Positions 1-7,049 of a stretch of DNA of 17,656 nt are shown piece by piece; position 1 is the stretch's first letter, and each line of letters begins with the position of its first letter. The stretch comes from Elusimicrobia bacterium CG08_land_8_20_14_0_20_59_10 (GTDB lineage Bacteria > Elusimicrobiota > Elusimicrobia > Elusimicrobiales > UBA9959). A program made the translations under genes and the position numbers. The notes below the pieces were generated by a model. It was not told where the DNA came from and did not search any database. It worked only from the letters and a program-made list of their open reading frames with translations. Where the stretch lies: contig PEXO01000404.1 in assembly GCA_002779045.1 (NCBI GenBank), forward strand, positions 1 through 17,656, read 5' to 3'.

Positions 1-929
1 TGGCCTGGCAGCACAACTGCGTGGCCTACAAGAGCCACGAAGAACTTTTCGGACAGGTGGACGCGCTGGTGGTAGCCGCCCCCACTGAATACCACGCCGA
101 CATAGGCATAAAAGCGCTGTCCGCCGGCATACCGGTGCTGATGGAAAAACCCATCGCCCATTCCGAGGAGGGCGCGCGCAGCATGCTTGATATCGCGGAA
201 AAGAAGAACGTGGTGCTGCAGGTAGGCCATTCGGAGCGCTTTAATTCAGCCGTGGTCGAAACCCTCAAGTACGTAAAAAACCCCCGTTATGTGACCATTG
301 AACGCCTCGGGCCCTTTGACCCGCGCGTGGCCGCCACCGGCGTGACGCTGGACCTGATGATACACGACCTGGACATCATACTCACCATGATAGACAGCGA
401 GGTGGATTCCTTCGAGGCCATAGGGGCGAGCCTTCTCTCCAGCCACGAAGACATCTGCAATGTCCGACTGAAGTTCAAGAACGGCTGCGTGGCCGACATC
501 ACCGCCAGCCGCGCCACGATGGAAGCTTCACGCCGCATGCGCATTTACCAGCAGGATGCCTATATCTCGGTGGACTATGTGAGCGCAAGGCTGAAGATCT
601 ACACCAAGAAGAGCCCGGTGATAAACAGCCTCAAGGACATAACGGTCACCTTCCCCAAGCTTGAGCGAAAGGAACCGATAAAAGAGGAGTTGTACCATTT
701 TATTGACTGCATAAAGACCGCCAAGACCCCGACCCCCAGCGGGGAAAAGGGGCTCAAGGCCGTGCGCCTGGCGCTTGACATAACCGACAAGATGCGCCGC
801 TTTGAAATTTCCGGCACAAAAACCAAGGAAGCCAAGGAATCCTTCTCCCGCTCCCTGGCCGATATAGGCAAGGTCACTAAGGTCATGCTGGAGGAAGGTT
901 TAAAGAACGCCGGCATAGACAAGCAGTAA
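1..929 (+). CDS. Gfo/Idh/MocA-family NAD(P)-dependent oxidoreductase, 5' end outside window
   Basis: The frame is open from position 3, so the gene begins upstream and the N-terminal dinucleotide-binding glycine motif is missing. Visible family features are the end of the Rossmann domain (DALVVAAPTEYHADI), the EKP motif with the conserved active-site lysine (MEKPIAH, codons near 140-165), the strand-linker GHSERFN and the HDLDI segment of the C-terminal alpha/beta domain. These enzymes oxidise or reduce sugars or sugar nucleotides. It lies 57 nt before lpxB. In Acidithiobacillus a family member, GnnA (UDP-GlcNAc 3-dehydrogenase), sits between lpxA and lpxB and works with the aminotransferase GnnB to make the amino sugar for all-amide lipid A. 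A GnnA-like role is therefore a reasonable inference, but no gnnB follows here, and other sugar-nucleotide substrates are possible. The GTG at 21 is only an internal codon. Confidence 0.9.
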   Translation, partial: AWQHNCVAYKSHEELFGQVDALVVAAPTEYHADIGIKALSAGIPVLMEKPIAHSEEGARSMLDIAEKKNVVLQVGHSERFNSAVVETLKYVKNPRYVTIERLGPFDPRVAATGVTLDLMIHDLDIILTMIDSEVDSFEAIGASLLSSHEDICNVRLKFKNGCVADITASRATMEASRRMRIYQQDAYISVDYVSARLKIYTKKSPVINSLKDITVTFPKLERKEPIKEELYHFIDCIKTAKTPTPSGEKGLKAVRLALDITDKMRRFEISGTKTKEAKESFSRSLADIGKVTKVMLEEGLKNAGIDKQ

Positions 930-930
930 A

Positions 931-970
931 CGGCGGGGCGGTCTGGAGGCGGCCGTCATTCCCCCCGCCG
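931..970 (+). other. GC-rich hairpin between oxidoreductase and lpxB
   Basis: CGGCGGGG (931-938) is perfectly complementary to CCCCGCCG (963-970) across a 24-nt loop, directly after the oxidoreductase stop codon. There is no U-tract right behind the stem, so it is not a standard intrinsic terminator. It could protect the upstream mRNA end or tune lpxB, whose ATG lies 16 nt downstream without a clear Shine-Dalgarno sequence. Confidence 0.35.
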
Positions 971-986
971 CCGGACCGGATATTTT

Positions 987-2135
987 ATGGCCAAGATCGT
1001 ACCCACAACAAAGAACATCCTGGTAGTAGCCGGGGACCCCTCGGGCGACCTCCACGCGGCTTCCCTCATCCGCGAGCTGAAAGAACTGGACCCGGAAATC
1101 TCGGTGACCTCCATGGGCGGCGTGCGCATGCAGGAGGTTTCCACGCACTTCATCTACAACCTGGTCTCCGTCGGCGCCGTGGGGTTCACGGAACCGCTCA
1201 AACATTTCTTCCTCTGGTTCAAGCTGATAAAGCTGGTGCGCCGTTACCTCGAGGACAAGCGCCCCGCCTGTGTGATAGCCGTGGACTTCTACGGCTTCAA
1301 CCACCAGGTGCTGGGCCTGGCAGCGCACCGCAGGATCCCCGCCTTCTACTATATCAGCCCGCAGGTCTGGGCCTCGCGCCCCGGCCGCGCCGCGAAGATA
1401 GCCAAGCTCACCAAAGAGATCTTCTGCGTTTTCCCGTTCGAAGAGGCCCTCTACAAAAAGGCAGGCGGCAACCCCACCTTTGTCGGCCACCCGCTGCTGG
1501 ACATGATCCCTGAGCCGGCAGGCCACCCGGTCACGCCGCCGGACGGCGCCTGGAACATCGGGATACTGCCGGGCTCGCGCAAGGCTGAGATCTCGCGCCA
1601 CCTGCCCATTTTCCTGAAGGCTTTCTACCGCATAAAGGAAGCTCACCCGGCGGCCCGCGCTTTCGTCTTCGCCGTGCAGGAATTCCCGGACGAACACCTG
1701 GTCCCGGAACTGGAGCAGGTGGAGAAATACTGGTCCAAGGACGTGGAGATAGTGCGCGAGAAGGACTACAGGCAGCGCGCGCAGCTCGATTTCGCCTTCA
1801 CCTGTTCCGGCACGGCTACGCTGGAGAACGCGCTGCTCGGCGTGCCGATGGCCGTGGCCTACAAGATGTCGCGCCTCACCTGGGAAATAGCCAAGCGCGT
1901 GGCCAACGTGCAGTATGTTTCGCTGGTGAACATCCTGCTTAAGAAGCCCGCGGTAAAGGAACTGCTGCAGGAAAAGGCCACCGCCGACCTGCTGGCACAG
2001 GAAGCTTTCTCCTTCCTCAATAATCCCCCGCGCATACGCGCCGCCCGCAAGGAGCTGACGGACCTGCGCGCCATGCTGGGCAGCCGCGGCGCCGCCGGGC
2101 GCGCGGCCCGCAAGATCCTCTCGCACCTGAGCTGA
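987..2135 (+). CDS. lpxB: Lipid-A-disaccharide synthase LpxB
   Basis: LpxB (glycosyltransferase family 19) condenses UDP-2,3-diacylglucosamine with lipid X to form lipid A disaccharide phosphate at the inner face of the cytoplasmic membrane. The 382-residue length equals the usual family length. Signature segments in order are GDPSGD (residues 16-21, a variant of GExSGD), the YYISPQVWA segment (121-129), PGSRKAEI starting at 195 in the donor-binding half, and CSGTATLE (273-280) followed by LLGVPMAVAYK. The ATG at 987 gives the standard N-terminus (KNILVVAGDPSGD), although no strong ribosome-binding site precedes it. The TGA at 2133-2135 is one base from the msbA ATG, so the two are surely translationally coupled. 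Function is clear; the upstream oxidoreductase may modify the sugar-nucleotide precursor. Confidence 0.97.
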   Translation: MAKIVPTTKNILVVAGDPSGDLHAASLIRELKELDPEISVTSMGGVRMQEVSTHFIYNLVSVGAVGFTEPLKHFFLWFKLIKLVRRYLEDKRPACVIAVDFYGFNHQVLGLAAHRRIPAFYYISPQVWASRPGRAAKIAKLTKEIFCVFPFEEALYKKAGGNPTFVGHPLLDMIPEPAGHPVTPPDGAWNIGILPGSRKAEISRHLPIFLKAFYRIKEAHPAARAFVFAVQEFPDEHLVPELEQVEKYWSKDVEIVREKDYRQRAQLDFAFTCSGTATLENALLGVPMAVAYKMSRLTWEIAKRVANVQYVSLVNILLKKPAVKELLQEKATADLLAQEAFSFLNNPPRIRAARKELTDLRAMLGSRGAAGRAARKILSHLS

Positions 2136-2136
2136 C

Positions 2137-3903
2137 ATGATCACCGATTCCAGCCTTCCTTCACAGCCGGGAAAAGACCAGTTCAAAAAGCTGGCCCTCT
2201 CCCTGCTGGAATACATCAAGCCCTACAAGGCCCGCCTGCTGCAGGCCGCCGCCACGATGACCCTCCTGGCCGTCATACGCGGCATCATCGTCCTCGTGCT
2301 CGGCCCGGTGGTAAAAGGCGTGTTCGTGGATAAGGACCTGAACGTGCTGCACATGGTGGTGATAGGGCTGCCGCTGCTTTTTGTGGTGCGCATGGCGGCC
2401 GAATACGCCAACTCCTACCTTATGAGCTGGGTCGGCCAGAAAGCGGTCCAGAAGATACGCGAAGACCTGTTTACGCACATCCACAACCTCTCGATAGAGT
2501 TCCACTGGCGCAAGCGCTCATCGGAGATCATGAGCCGCGTGATAAACGACCTCAACAATGTGCAGAGCACGGTACAGTTCATCCCGCTATACGGCATACG
2601 CGACGTGCTCACCGTGATCTCCTGCATAACGGTGCTTTTCTACCTGCACTGGAAGCTGGCGCTGGCTTCTCTGATAATACTGCCCTGCACCGCCGTGATA
2701 CTGCGGATACTCGGACGCAAGATGCGCAAATCCGGCTCCGAGAGCAACGCTATAGTGGGAGAGATCTCGCATAAGTTCCAGGAAAGCCTGCAGGGCATTA
2801 CCGTGGTGAAGGCCTTCAACTACGAGGAGCAGGCCATCGCCAAGTTCAAGCTCTCCAACGACGACTACTTTTCCAAGATGATGCGCTACCTGCGCGCCTC
2901 GTCCATAAGCGGCCCGATCATGGAGTTCCTGGGCAGCATGGTGCTGGTGGGCATCATCTACCTCGGCGGCCAGGCCATCTTCAGGGGAACCATGACGATA
3001 GAGCATTTCTTCTCCTTCGTCGGCGGCTTCTTCACGGCCTATATGCCGCTCAAGAACATAGCCAACATGAACTCCCGCCTGCAACTGGGCATGGCCTCCT
3101 GGGAACGGATCCACCAGATACTGGAAGAAACGCCCGCGGTAGTGGTGAAGAAGGAAACCAAGAATATGGAACGGGTCGAAGGGAAGATCGAGTTCAAGGG
3201 GGTCAATTACAAATACCCCTCGCGCGATATGCAGGTGCTCAAGGACCTCTCCTTCACTATAGAGCCGGGCCAGGTAGCGGCCTTCGTGGGCCCGTCGGGC
3301 TCCGGCAAAACCACCATAGTGCACCTGCTGCTGCGCTTCTTCGACCCGCTCTCGGGCAGCGTTGAAGTGGACGGCCACGGCCTGCTGGACCTGGGCACCA
3401 CCGACCTGCGCTCACATATGGGCCTGGTCACGCAGGATACGATACTTTTCGACGACACGGTGTTCAAGAACGTCACGATAGGCCGCCCGGGCGCCTCGCT
3501 GGAGGAAGTGATCGACGCGACGAAGGCGGCCGACGCGCATGCCTTCATCTCGGCCATGCCGCAGGGCTACGAGACCGTGCTGGGAGAGCGCGGCGTGAAA
3601 CTTTCCGGCGGCCAGCGGCAGCGCCTGGCCATAGCGCGCGCGATCATTAAAAAGCCCAAGATACTGCTGCTCGACGAGGCCACCTCCAACCTGGACACCG
3701 CCAGCGAACAGGCCGTGCAGGCCGCTATAGAGCGCATACTGGGCGGGCGCACAGTGGTGATGGTGGCGCACAGGCTTTCCACCGTAAGGAACGCCGACAA
3801 GATCTTCGTTCTCCGGAAAGGCGAGCTGGCCGAGACCGGCACGCACGAGGAACTGCTCAGGCTGGGCGGCGTCTATAAAGGCCTTTACGCGGCGCAGACC
3901 TGA
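2137..3903 (+). CDS. msbA: MsbA-type lipid A flippase (ABC exporter, fused TMD-NBD)
   Basis: This is a half-transporter of 588 residues, the usual MsbA length. It has an N-terminal six-helix exporter domain (about 25-320) followed by one nucleotide-binding domain. Nucleotide-binding motifs are complete: Walker A GPSGSGKT (385-392), Q-loop Gln433, signature LSGGQ (489-493), Walker B ILLLDE (509-514) and H-loop His545 in VAHRLS. It should act as a homodimer that flips core-lipid A from the inner to the outer leaflet of the cytoplasmic membrane using ATP. The motifs alone fit any type IV ABC exporter. The lipid A assignment rests on its position one base after lpxB, which is strong context. The (p)ppGpp gene follows after 15 nt. 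Confidence 0.92.
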   Translation: MITDSSLPSQPGKDQFKKLALSLLEYIKPYKARLLQAAATMTLLAVIRGIIVLVLGPVVKGVFVDKDLNVLHMVVIGLPLLFVVRMAAEYANSYLMSWVGQKAVQKIREDLFTHIHNLSIEFHWRKRSSEIMSRVINDLNNVQSTVQFIPLYGIRDVLTVISCITVLFYLHWKLALASLIILPCTAVILRILGRKMRKSGSESNAIVGEISHKFQESLQGITVVKAFNYEEQAIAKFKLSNDDYFSKMMRYLRASSISGPIMEFLGSMVLVGIIYLGGQAIFRGTMTIEHFFSFVGGFFTAYMPLKNIANMNSRLQLGMASWERIHQILEETPAVVVKKETKNMERVEGKIEFKGVNYKYPSRDMQVLKDLSFTIEPGQVAAFVGPSGSGKTTIVHLLLRFFDPLSGSVEVDGHGLLDLGTTDLRSHMGLVTQDTILFDDTVFKNVTIGRPGASLEEVIDATKAADAHAFISAMPQGYETVLGERGVKLSGGQRQRLAIARAIIKKPKILLLDEATSNLDTASEQAVQAAIERILGGRTVVMVAHRLSTVRNADKIFVLRKGELAETGTHEELLRLGGVYKGLYAAQT

Positions 3904-3918
3904 CCGGCATAAACCCAT

Positions 3919-5361
3919 ATGGAACTGGACGAACTTTTAAAGAAATTCCACGAATACTCGACGCAGGACACCACCGTGCTGGAATACGCCTGGAAGTATT
4001 CCAAAGAGGCGCACAACGACCAGAAACGCGCTTCCGGCGAGATGTATTTCGTGCACTGCGCCGCCGTGGCAGAGATCCTGGTGGGCTACAGGATGGACCA
4101 GGAGACGGTGGCCGCCGGGCTTATGCACGACGTGCTGGAAGACACCAAGATAACACACGACATTTTCCGCAAGGAGTTCGGCGAAGAGATCTATGCGCTG
4201 GTGGCCGGCGTCACCAAGATAGAGGCGCTGAAGTTCTCCTCGCGCGACGAGGCGCAGGCTGAGAACTGGCGCAAGATGATCCTGGCCACGGCCAAGGATA
4301 TTCGCGTGATAGTGATAAAGCTGGCCGACCGCCTGCACAATATGCGCACCCTGAATTTCCTGCCGCGCGAGAAGCAGCTGGAGATAAGCCACGAGACGAT
4401 CTCGCTTTACGCGCCGCTGGCGCAGCGGCTGGGCATCTTCCAGCTGAAATCGGAGATGGAGGACCTCTCTTTCAAGTTCCTGTTCCCGGACGAATACCAG
4501 AGCCTTTCGGCTAAAGCGCAGCTCCGCTACGCCATGCGCGAGAAGCTGCTGGAGGATTTCAGGGTGGAGCTGGAAAAACATCTGGACGGGGGACAAGTGC
4601 CGCACCGCGTGCTTTCCCGCGCCAAGAACCTCTACTCCATCTACCGCAAGATGCTGCGCCAGGAGAAGCCTTTCGAGGAGATACAGGACGCGCTCGGCAT
4701 CCGCGTCATTACCGATTCGGTAATAAACTGCTACGCGCTGCTGGGCACGGTGCACTCCGTGTTCAAGCCGGTGGCCGGCTCATTCACGGACTATATAGCG
4801 GTGCCCAAGATGAACCTGTACCAGAGCCTGCACACCAGCGTGATGGCGGCCTCGGGCGAGATAATAGAGATACAGATACGCACCGAGGACATGCACCGCA
4901 CCTCCGAATACGGCATAGCCGCGCACTGGCGCTACAAGATGGGCGAGAAGGGCGCGGACAAGCACCTCGACGAGAAGCTCAACTGGCTGCGGCAGTGGAT
5001 AGAATGGCTGCAGGACCTGTCGAGCCCGCGCGAGTTTATAGAGAGCTTCAAGACGGACCTGGAGCTGGACCAGATCTTCATCTTCACCCCGAAAGGCGAG
5101 GTTAAGCCGCTTCCCGTGGGCGCCACCCCGATAGATTTCGCCTACACGATACACACCGACATAGGCAACACCTGCATAGGCGCGAAGGTGAACAATAAGA
5201 TGGCGCGCATTGATCACGCGCTCAAGAGCGGCGACCTCTGCGAAATAGTAACCCGCAGGAATTCCGCCCCGAAAAAGGACTGGCTGAGCATCGCAAAGAC
5301 CGCGGGCGCCCGCTCGCATATCCGCAAATACCTGCGCGAGCACGGCCAGCTGCAGGACTAA
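3919..5361 (+). CDS. relA/spoT: Short RelA/SpoT-homologue (p)ppGpp synthetase/hydrolase, HD-SYNTH-TGS only
   Basis: The 480-residue protein has three RSH domains. The N-terminal HD hydrolase keeps its metal ligands: His46, HDVLED at 70-75 and Asp137 in KLADRLHN. The synthetase domain keeps the nucleotide-binding segment YIAVPKMNLYQSLHT (292-306) and the acidic/Gln motif EIQIRT (Glu317, Gln319). A TGS domain spans about 385-446. It should both make and degrade (p)ppGpp. Long RSH proteins run to about 700-750 residues with helical, zinc-finger or conserved-cysteine, and ACT/RRM domains after TGS. All of those are absent here: the protein ends about 34 residues past TGS, and the next 100 nt hold no continuation. 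It begins 15 nt after msbA, without a clear Shine-Dalgarno, which ties it to the lipid A operon. Confidence 0.93.
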   Translation: MELDELLKKFHEYSTQDTTVLEYAWKYSKEAHNDQKRASGEMYFVHCAAVAEILVGYRMDQETVAAGLMHDVLEDTKITHDIFRKEFGEEIYALVAGVTKIEALKFSSRDEAQAENWRKMILATAKDIRVIVIKLADRLHNMRTLNFLPREKQLEISHETISLYAPLAQRLGIFQLKSEMEDLSFKFLFPDEYQSLSAKAQLRYAMREKLLEDFRVELEKHLDGGQVPHRVLSRAKNLYSIYRKMLRQEKPFEEIQDALGIRVITDSVINCYALLGTVHSVFKPVAGSFTDYIAVPKMNLYQSLHTSVMAASGEIIEIQIRTEDMHRTSEYGIAAHWRYKMGEKGADKHLDEKLNWLRQWIEWLQDLSSPREFIESFKTDLELDQIFIFTPKGEVKPLPVGATPIDFAYTIHTDIGNTCIGAKVNNKMARIDHALKSGDLCEIVTRRNSAPKKDWLSIAKTAGARSHIRKYLREHGQLQD

Positions 5362-5423
5362 CCGATCGGGAATCGAAGATCGCGGGCAAAAGAAATATGG
5401 AACGAATTTATTCCGTCTCCGCC

Positions 5424-5460
5424 TGATCAGCGATTTGCGATCGCCGATTTTCGGTTTTTT
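5424..5460 (+). terminator. Possible intrinsic terminator of the lpxB-msbA-rsh operon
   Basis: ATCAGCGA pairs with TCGCCGAT (7 of 8 positions) around a 7-nt loop. A second small stem CCGA/TCGG is followed immediately by T6 at 5455-5460. Position after the last operon gene and the T-run support termination; the stems are imperfect. Confidence 0.4.
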
Positions 5461-5465
5461 AATTC

Positions 5466-5882
5466 ATGAATTTCCCGGAACTTTCCGACATTACACCGGC
5501 CAAGGTCAGCGCGCTCAAAGAGCGCATAGCCCGCCTGGGCCTGGACCTGCGGCTGGTTGAGGAACAGTTCATAAGAGGCGGCGGCAAAGGCGGGCAGAAG
5601 ATAAACAAGACAGCCAATGCCGTGCTGCTGAAATACCCGCCGCTGGCCCTGGTAGTGCGCTGCCAGCGCGAGCGCAAGCGTTCGCTTAACCGCTTTCTCG
5701 CGCTGCGGGAACTGACGGACGAGATAGAACTGCGCGTATCCCCCGGAACTTCGCAGCGCCTGAAGGAGATAGCCCGGATACGCCGCAGGAAAGCGGATAA
5801 GGCGCGAAAGCGGAAAACGGGACTTTCGGCGGAAGCTGGCCCAGGATCTACCTGTTCTTCGGGGTGGCGCTGTTGTTCCTGA
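5466..5882 (+). CDS. Small GGQ-domain peptide-chain-release-factor-like protein (MTRFR/ArfB-like)
   Basis: The protein carries only the catalytic domain of class I release factors. The tripeptide GGQ (42-44) sits in GGGKGGQKINKTANAV, followed by the usual strand PLALVVRCQRERKRSLNR and a strongly basic helical tail (RIRRRKADKARKRK, about 105-118). It has no stop-codon recognition domain, so a role in rescuing stalled ribosomes by hydrolysing peptidyl-tRNA is likely. The KTANAVLLKYPP and VRCQRERKRSLNR segments resemble the MTRFR (C12orf65) branch more than ArfB. The last 20 residues (from about 119) are cysteine- and serine-rich with poor third-position GC. The -1 frame looks more coding from there on, so the true C-terminus may differ. 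The start codon lies inside the palindrome AATTCATGAATT (5461-5472), with no Shine-Dalgarno. Confidence 0.85.
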   Translation: MNFPELSDITPAKVSALKERIARLGLDLRLVEEQFIRGGGKGGQKINKTANAVLLKYPPLALVVRCQRERKRSLNRFLALRELTDEIELRVSPGTSQRLKEIARIRRRKADKARKRKTGLSAEAGPGSTCSSGWRCCS

Positions 5883-5962
5883 TAAGGAATTTAACCGGCG
5901 CAGAAGCGGGCCGCGCAGCTTCGTTCGCCGCCACAAAAGACTACGGGCCGGACGCGGAATAA
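5801..5962 (+). other. Open -1 frame overlapping the release-factor 3' end, with one predicted transmembrane segment
   Basis: After a stop at 5798-5800 this frame stays open for 53 codons to TAA at 5960-5962. It encodes a hydrophobic stretch (RIYLFFGVALLFLIRN) and then a polar tail ending DYGPDAE. About three quarters of its codons end in G or C, against roughly half in the overlapping tail of the release-factor frame. No ATG and no ribosome-binding site is present; a GTG inside the hydrophobic part is a poor start. It could be the real C-terminus of the release-factor gene reached by a -1 shift near CGGAAAACGG, a remnant of a small membrane-protein gene, or chance. Confidence 0.3.
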
Positions 5963-6179
5963 CCCGGGCAGGACCCGGCCCTGCCGCCGGGCGCTCAGCG
6001 AACTTACCCGGACGGGGCTTTCACCCGCAAGCATGACACGATTTTCAAAACGCCCATAAGACCTATTTTAAGATATGCCATTTGCCTTAATTTAGGGGGC
6101 TTTATGGACATATCCCGCCGCGTCATCATTAGCTAAACTATGGGCGTACCTTCATTATTCCCGCGGGCGGAGGAAGAGA
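5963..6179 (+). promoter_or_regulatory. Intergenic leader region before the Cys-repeat gene, with possible 10-codon leader peptide
   Basis: Nothing here resembles an RNA gene. The stretch becomes AT-richer from about 6035, as expected for a promoter, but no convincing -35/-10 pair was found. A tiny frame at 6104-6136 (ATG, ten codons, TAA) has an AGGGGG Shine-Dalgarno-like sequence 4 nt ahead and could be a leader peptide; its product MDISRRVIIS matches nothing known to me. The ribosome-binding site of the next gene, GGAGG, is at about 6169-6173. Confidence 0.3.
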
Positions 6180-6920
6180 ATGAAACGGATAACGGGCGCT
6201 TTTCTGATATTGGGTATCTGCGCAAGCGTGTTGACGGCGAAAGAGGCTCCCTCGGCGCTTGAAATTTTTTACGCGCTCGCCGGCGCTCAAAGCGATATTT
6301 CCATCCCGGTCCCGGCTTTAAGGCCGGCGCCGGTCTTTGACCGGCAGGAAAAGGGCTTCTCCCGTTATTCTAATCCGGTAATGGAGGCCTGCCGCGGTGA
6401 AAGGTCCTGCTTTATGGCTTTAGACGGGATAGACCGCGCGCTCTGTGAAGCCTATAAAGAGGACAGGTCCTGCTTTATGGCTTTGGACGGAGCGGACAAC
6501 GGGTGGTGCCAGGTCCTGAAAGAAGGGAAGTCCTGTTTTATGGCGCTTAACGGCCAGGATGTTGAATTATGCGAAAGGGGCCGTTATCCCCGGAAGCATA
6601 TGTTCTGGGCCCGCTGCGGGAATATAACCCTGCCCGACAGTCCCTCGAATCCCATAATGCAGGCCTGCCGCGGCGAAAGGTCCTGCTTTATGGCCTTGGA
6701 CGGGGAAGACCGCCAGCTCTGCGAAGCCTATGTAGAGGACAAATCCTGCTTTATGGCGTTAGATGACGCGGAACGCGGCTGGTGCGAAGTGCTGAAGGAA
6801 GAAAAATCCTGTTTTATGGCTCTCGACGGCGCGGACCAGGAACGCTGCGAAAGAGGCCGCTTCCCCGGGAAACATTTATTCTGGCAGCATTGCGCGGATC
6901 AGCCACTGGTTACTTTTTAA
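6180..6920 (+). CDS. Secreted cysteine-repeat protein (SCFMALDG repeats), function unknown
   Basis: The protein has 246 residues with a Sec signal peptide (MKRITGAFLILGICASVLTA, likely cut after Ala20) and a good GGAGG ribosome-binding site. After a Pro-rich linker it has two homologous blocks (71-146 and 163-238), offset by exactly 92 residues. Each block holds eight cysteines spaced C-x5-C-x11-C-x8-C-x11-C-x8-C-x11-C-x14-C. Within a block a 21-residue unit, SCFMALDGxDxxxCExxxEx(R/K), repeats three times, and a closing segment CERGR(Y/F)Px-KHxFW ends it. All 16 mature cysteines are conserved between blocks, so disulfide-stabilised helical hairpins outside the cytoplasm are likely. Cys14 is not in a good lipobox. 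I do not recognise a named family. It is flanked by a leader region and a strong terminator, so it is probably monocistronic. Confidence 0.9.
   Translation: MKRITGAFLILGICASVLTAKEAPSALEIFYALAGAQSDISIPVPALRPAPVFDRQEKGFSRYSNPVMEACRGERSCFMALDGIDRALCEAYKEDRSCFMALDGADNGWCQVLKEGKSCFMALNGQDVELCERGRYPRKHMFWARCGNITLPDSPSNPIMQACRGERSCFMALDGEDRQLCEAYVEDKSCFMALDDAERGWCEVLKEEKSCFMALDGADQERCERGRFPGKHLFWQHCADQPLVTF
6390..6893 (+). repeat. Internal tandem duplication of 276 bp, each copy with three 63-bp units
   Basis: Positions 6390-6617 and 6666-6893 encode the two cysteine blocks at a constant 276-bp offset. The 14-mer TCCTG(C/T)TTTATGGC recurs six times, starting at 6405, 6468, 6531, 6681, 6744 and 6807, that is every 63 bp within a block. 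High nucleotide similarity, including synonymous sites, suggests recent duplication or ongoing gene conversion. Confidence 0.9.
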
Positions 6921-6969
6921 ATTCCACAAGCCGCTGTCCCCTTACCGGGCAGGCTTAAACGGTTTAGCG

Positions 6970-7000
6970 AAGACCGCCCAAGGGCGGTCTTTTGTCTTTT
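6970..7000 (+). terminator. Strong intrinsic terminator after the Cys-repeat gene
   Basis: AGACCGCCC (6971-6979) pairs perfectly with GGGCGGTCT (6982-6990), and the stem is followed by TTTGTCTTTT. It lies 50 nt after the stop codon at 6918-6920. Confidence 0.9.
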
Positions 7001-7049
7001 GGGGGCGGGAAAAGGTAATATCTAAAGTCGGGACTGTATTGTTTACTGT

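Noticed and set aside
900..2219. Minus-strand open frame of 439 codons across lpxB
   Set aside because: It is antisense to an unmistakable lpxB, rich in His/Arg/Gly as expected for a shadow frame of GC-rich DNA, and has no recognisable domain.
6104..6136. Ten-codon leader peptide as a firm gene call
   Set aside because: Only a start, a stop and a Shine-Dalgarno-like run support it; no attenuator structure follows. It is kept as a note within the leader region.
6390..6893. CRISPR-like regular repeats
   Set aside because: The 63-bp periodicity lies within an open reading frame and encodes conserved protein repeats; there are no unique spacers or cas genes.
6180..6920. Lipoprotein signal at Cys14 of the Cys-repeat protein
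   Set aside because: The preceding residues LGI do not fit a lipobox (Ile at -1), and a type I cleavage site after Ala20 is better.
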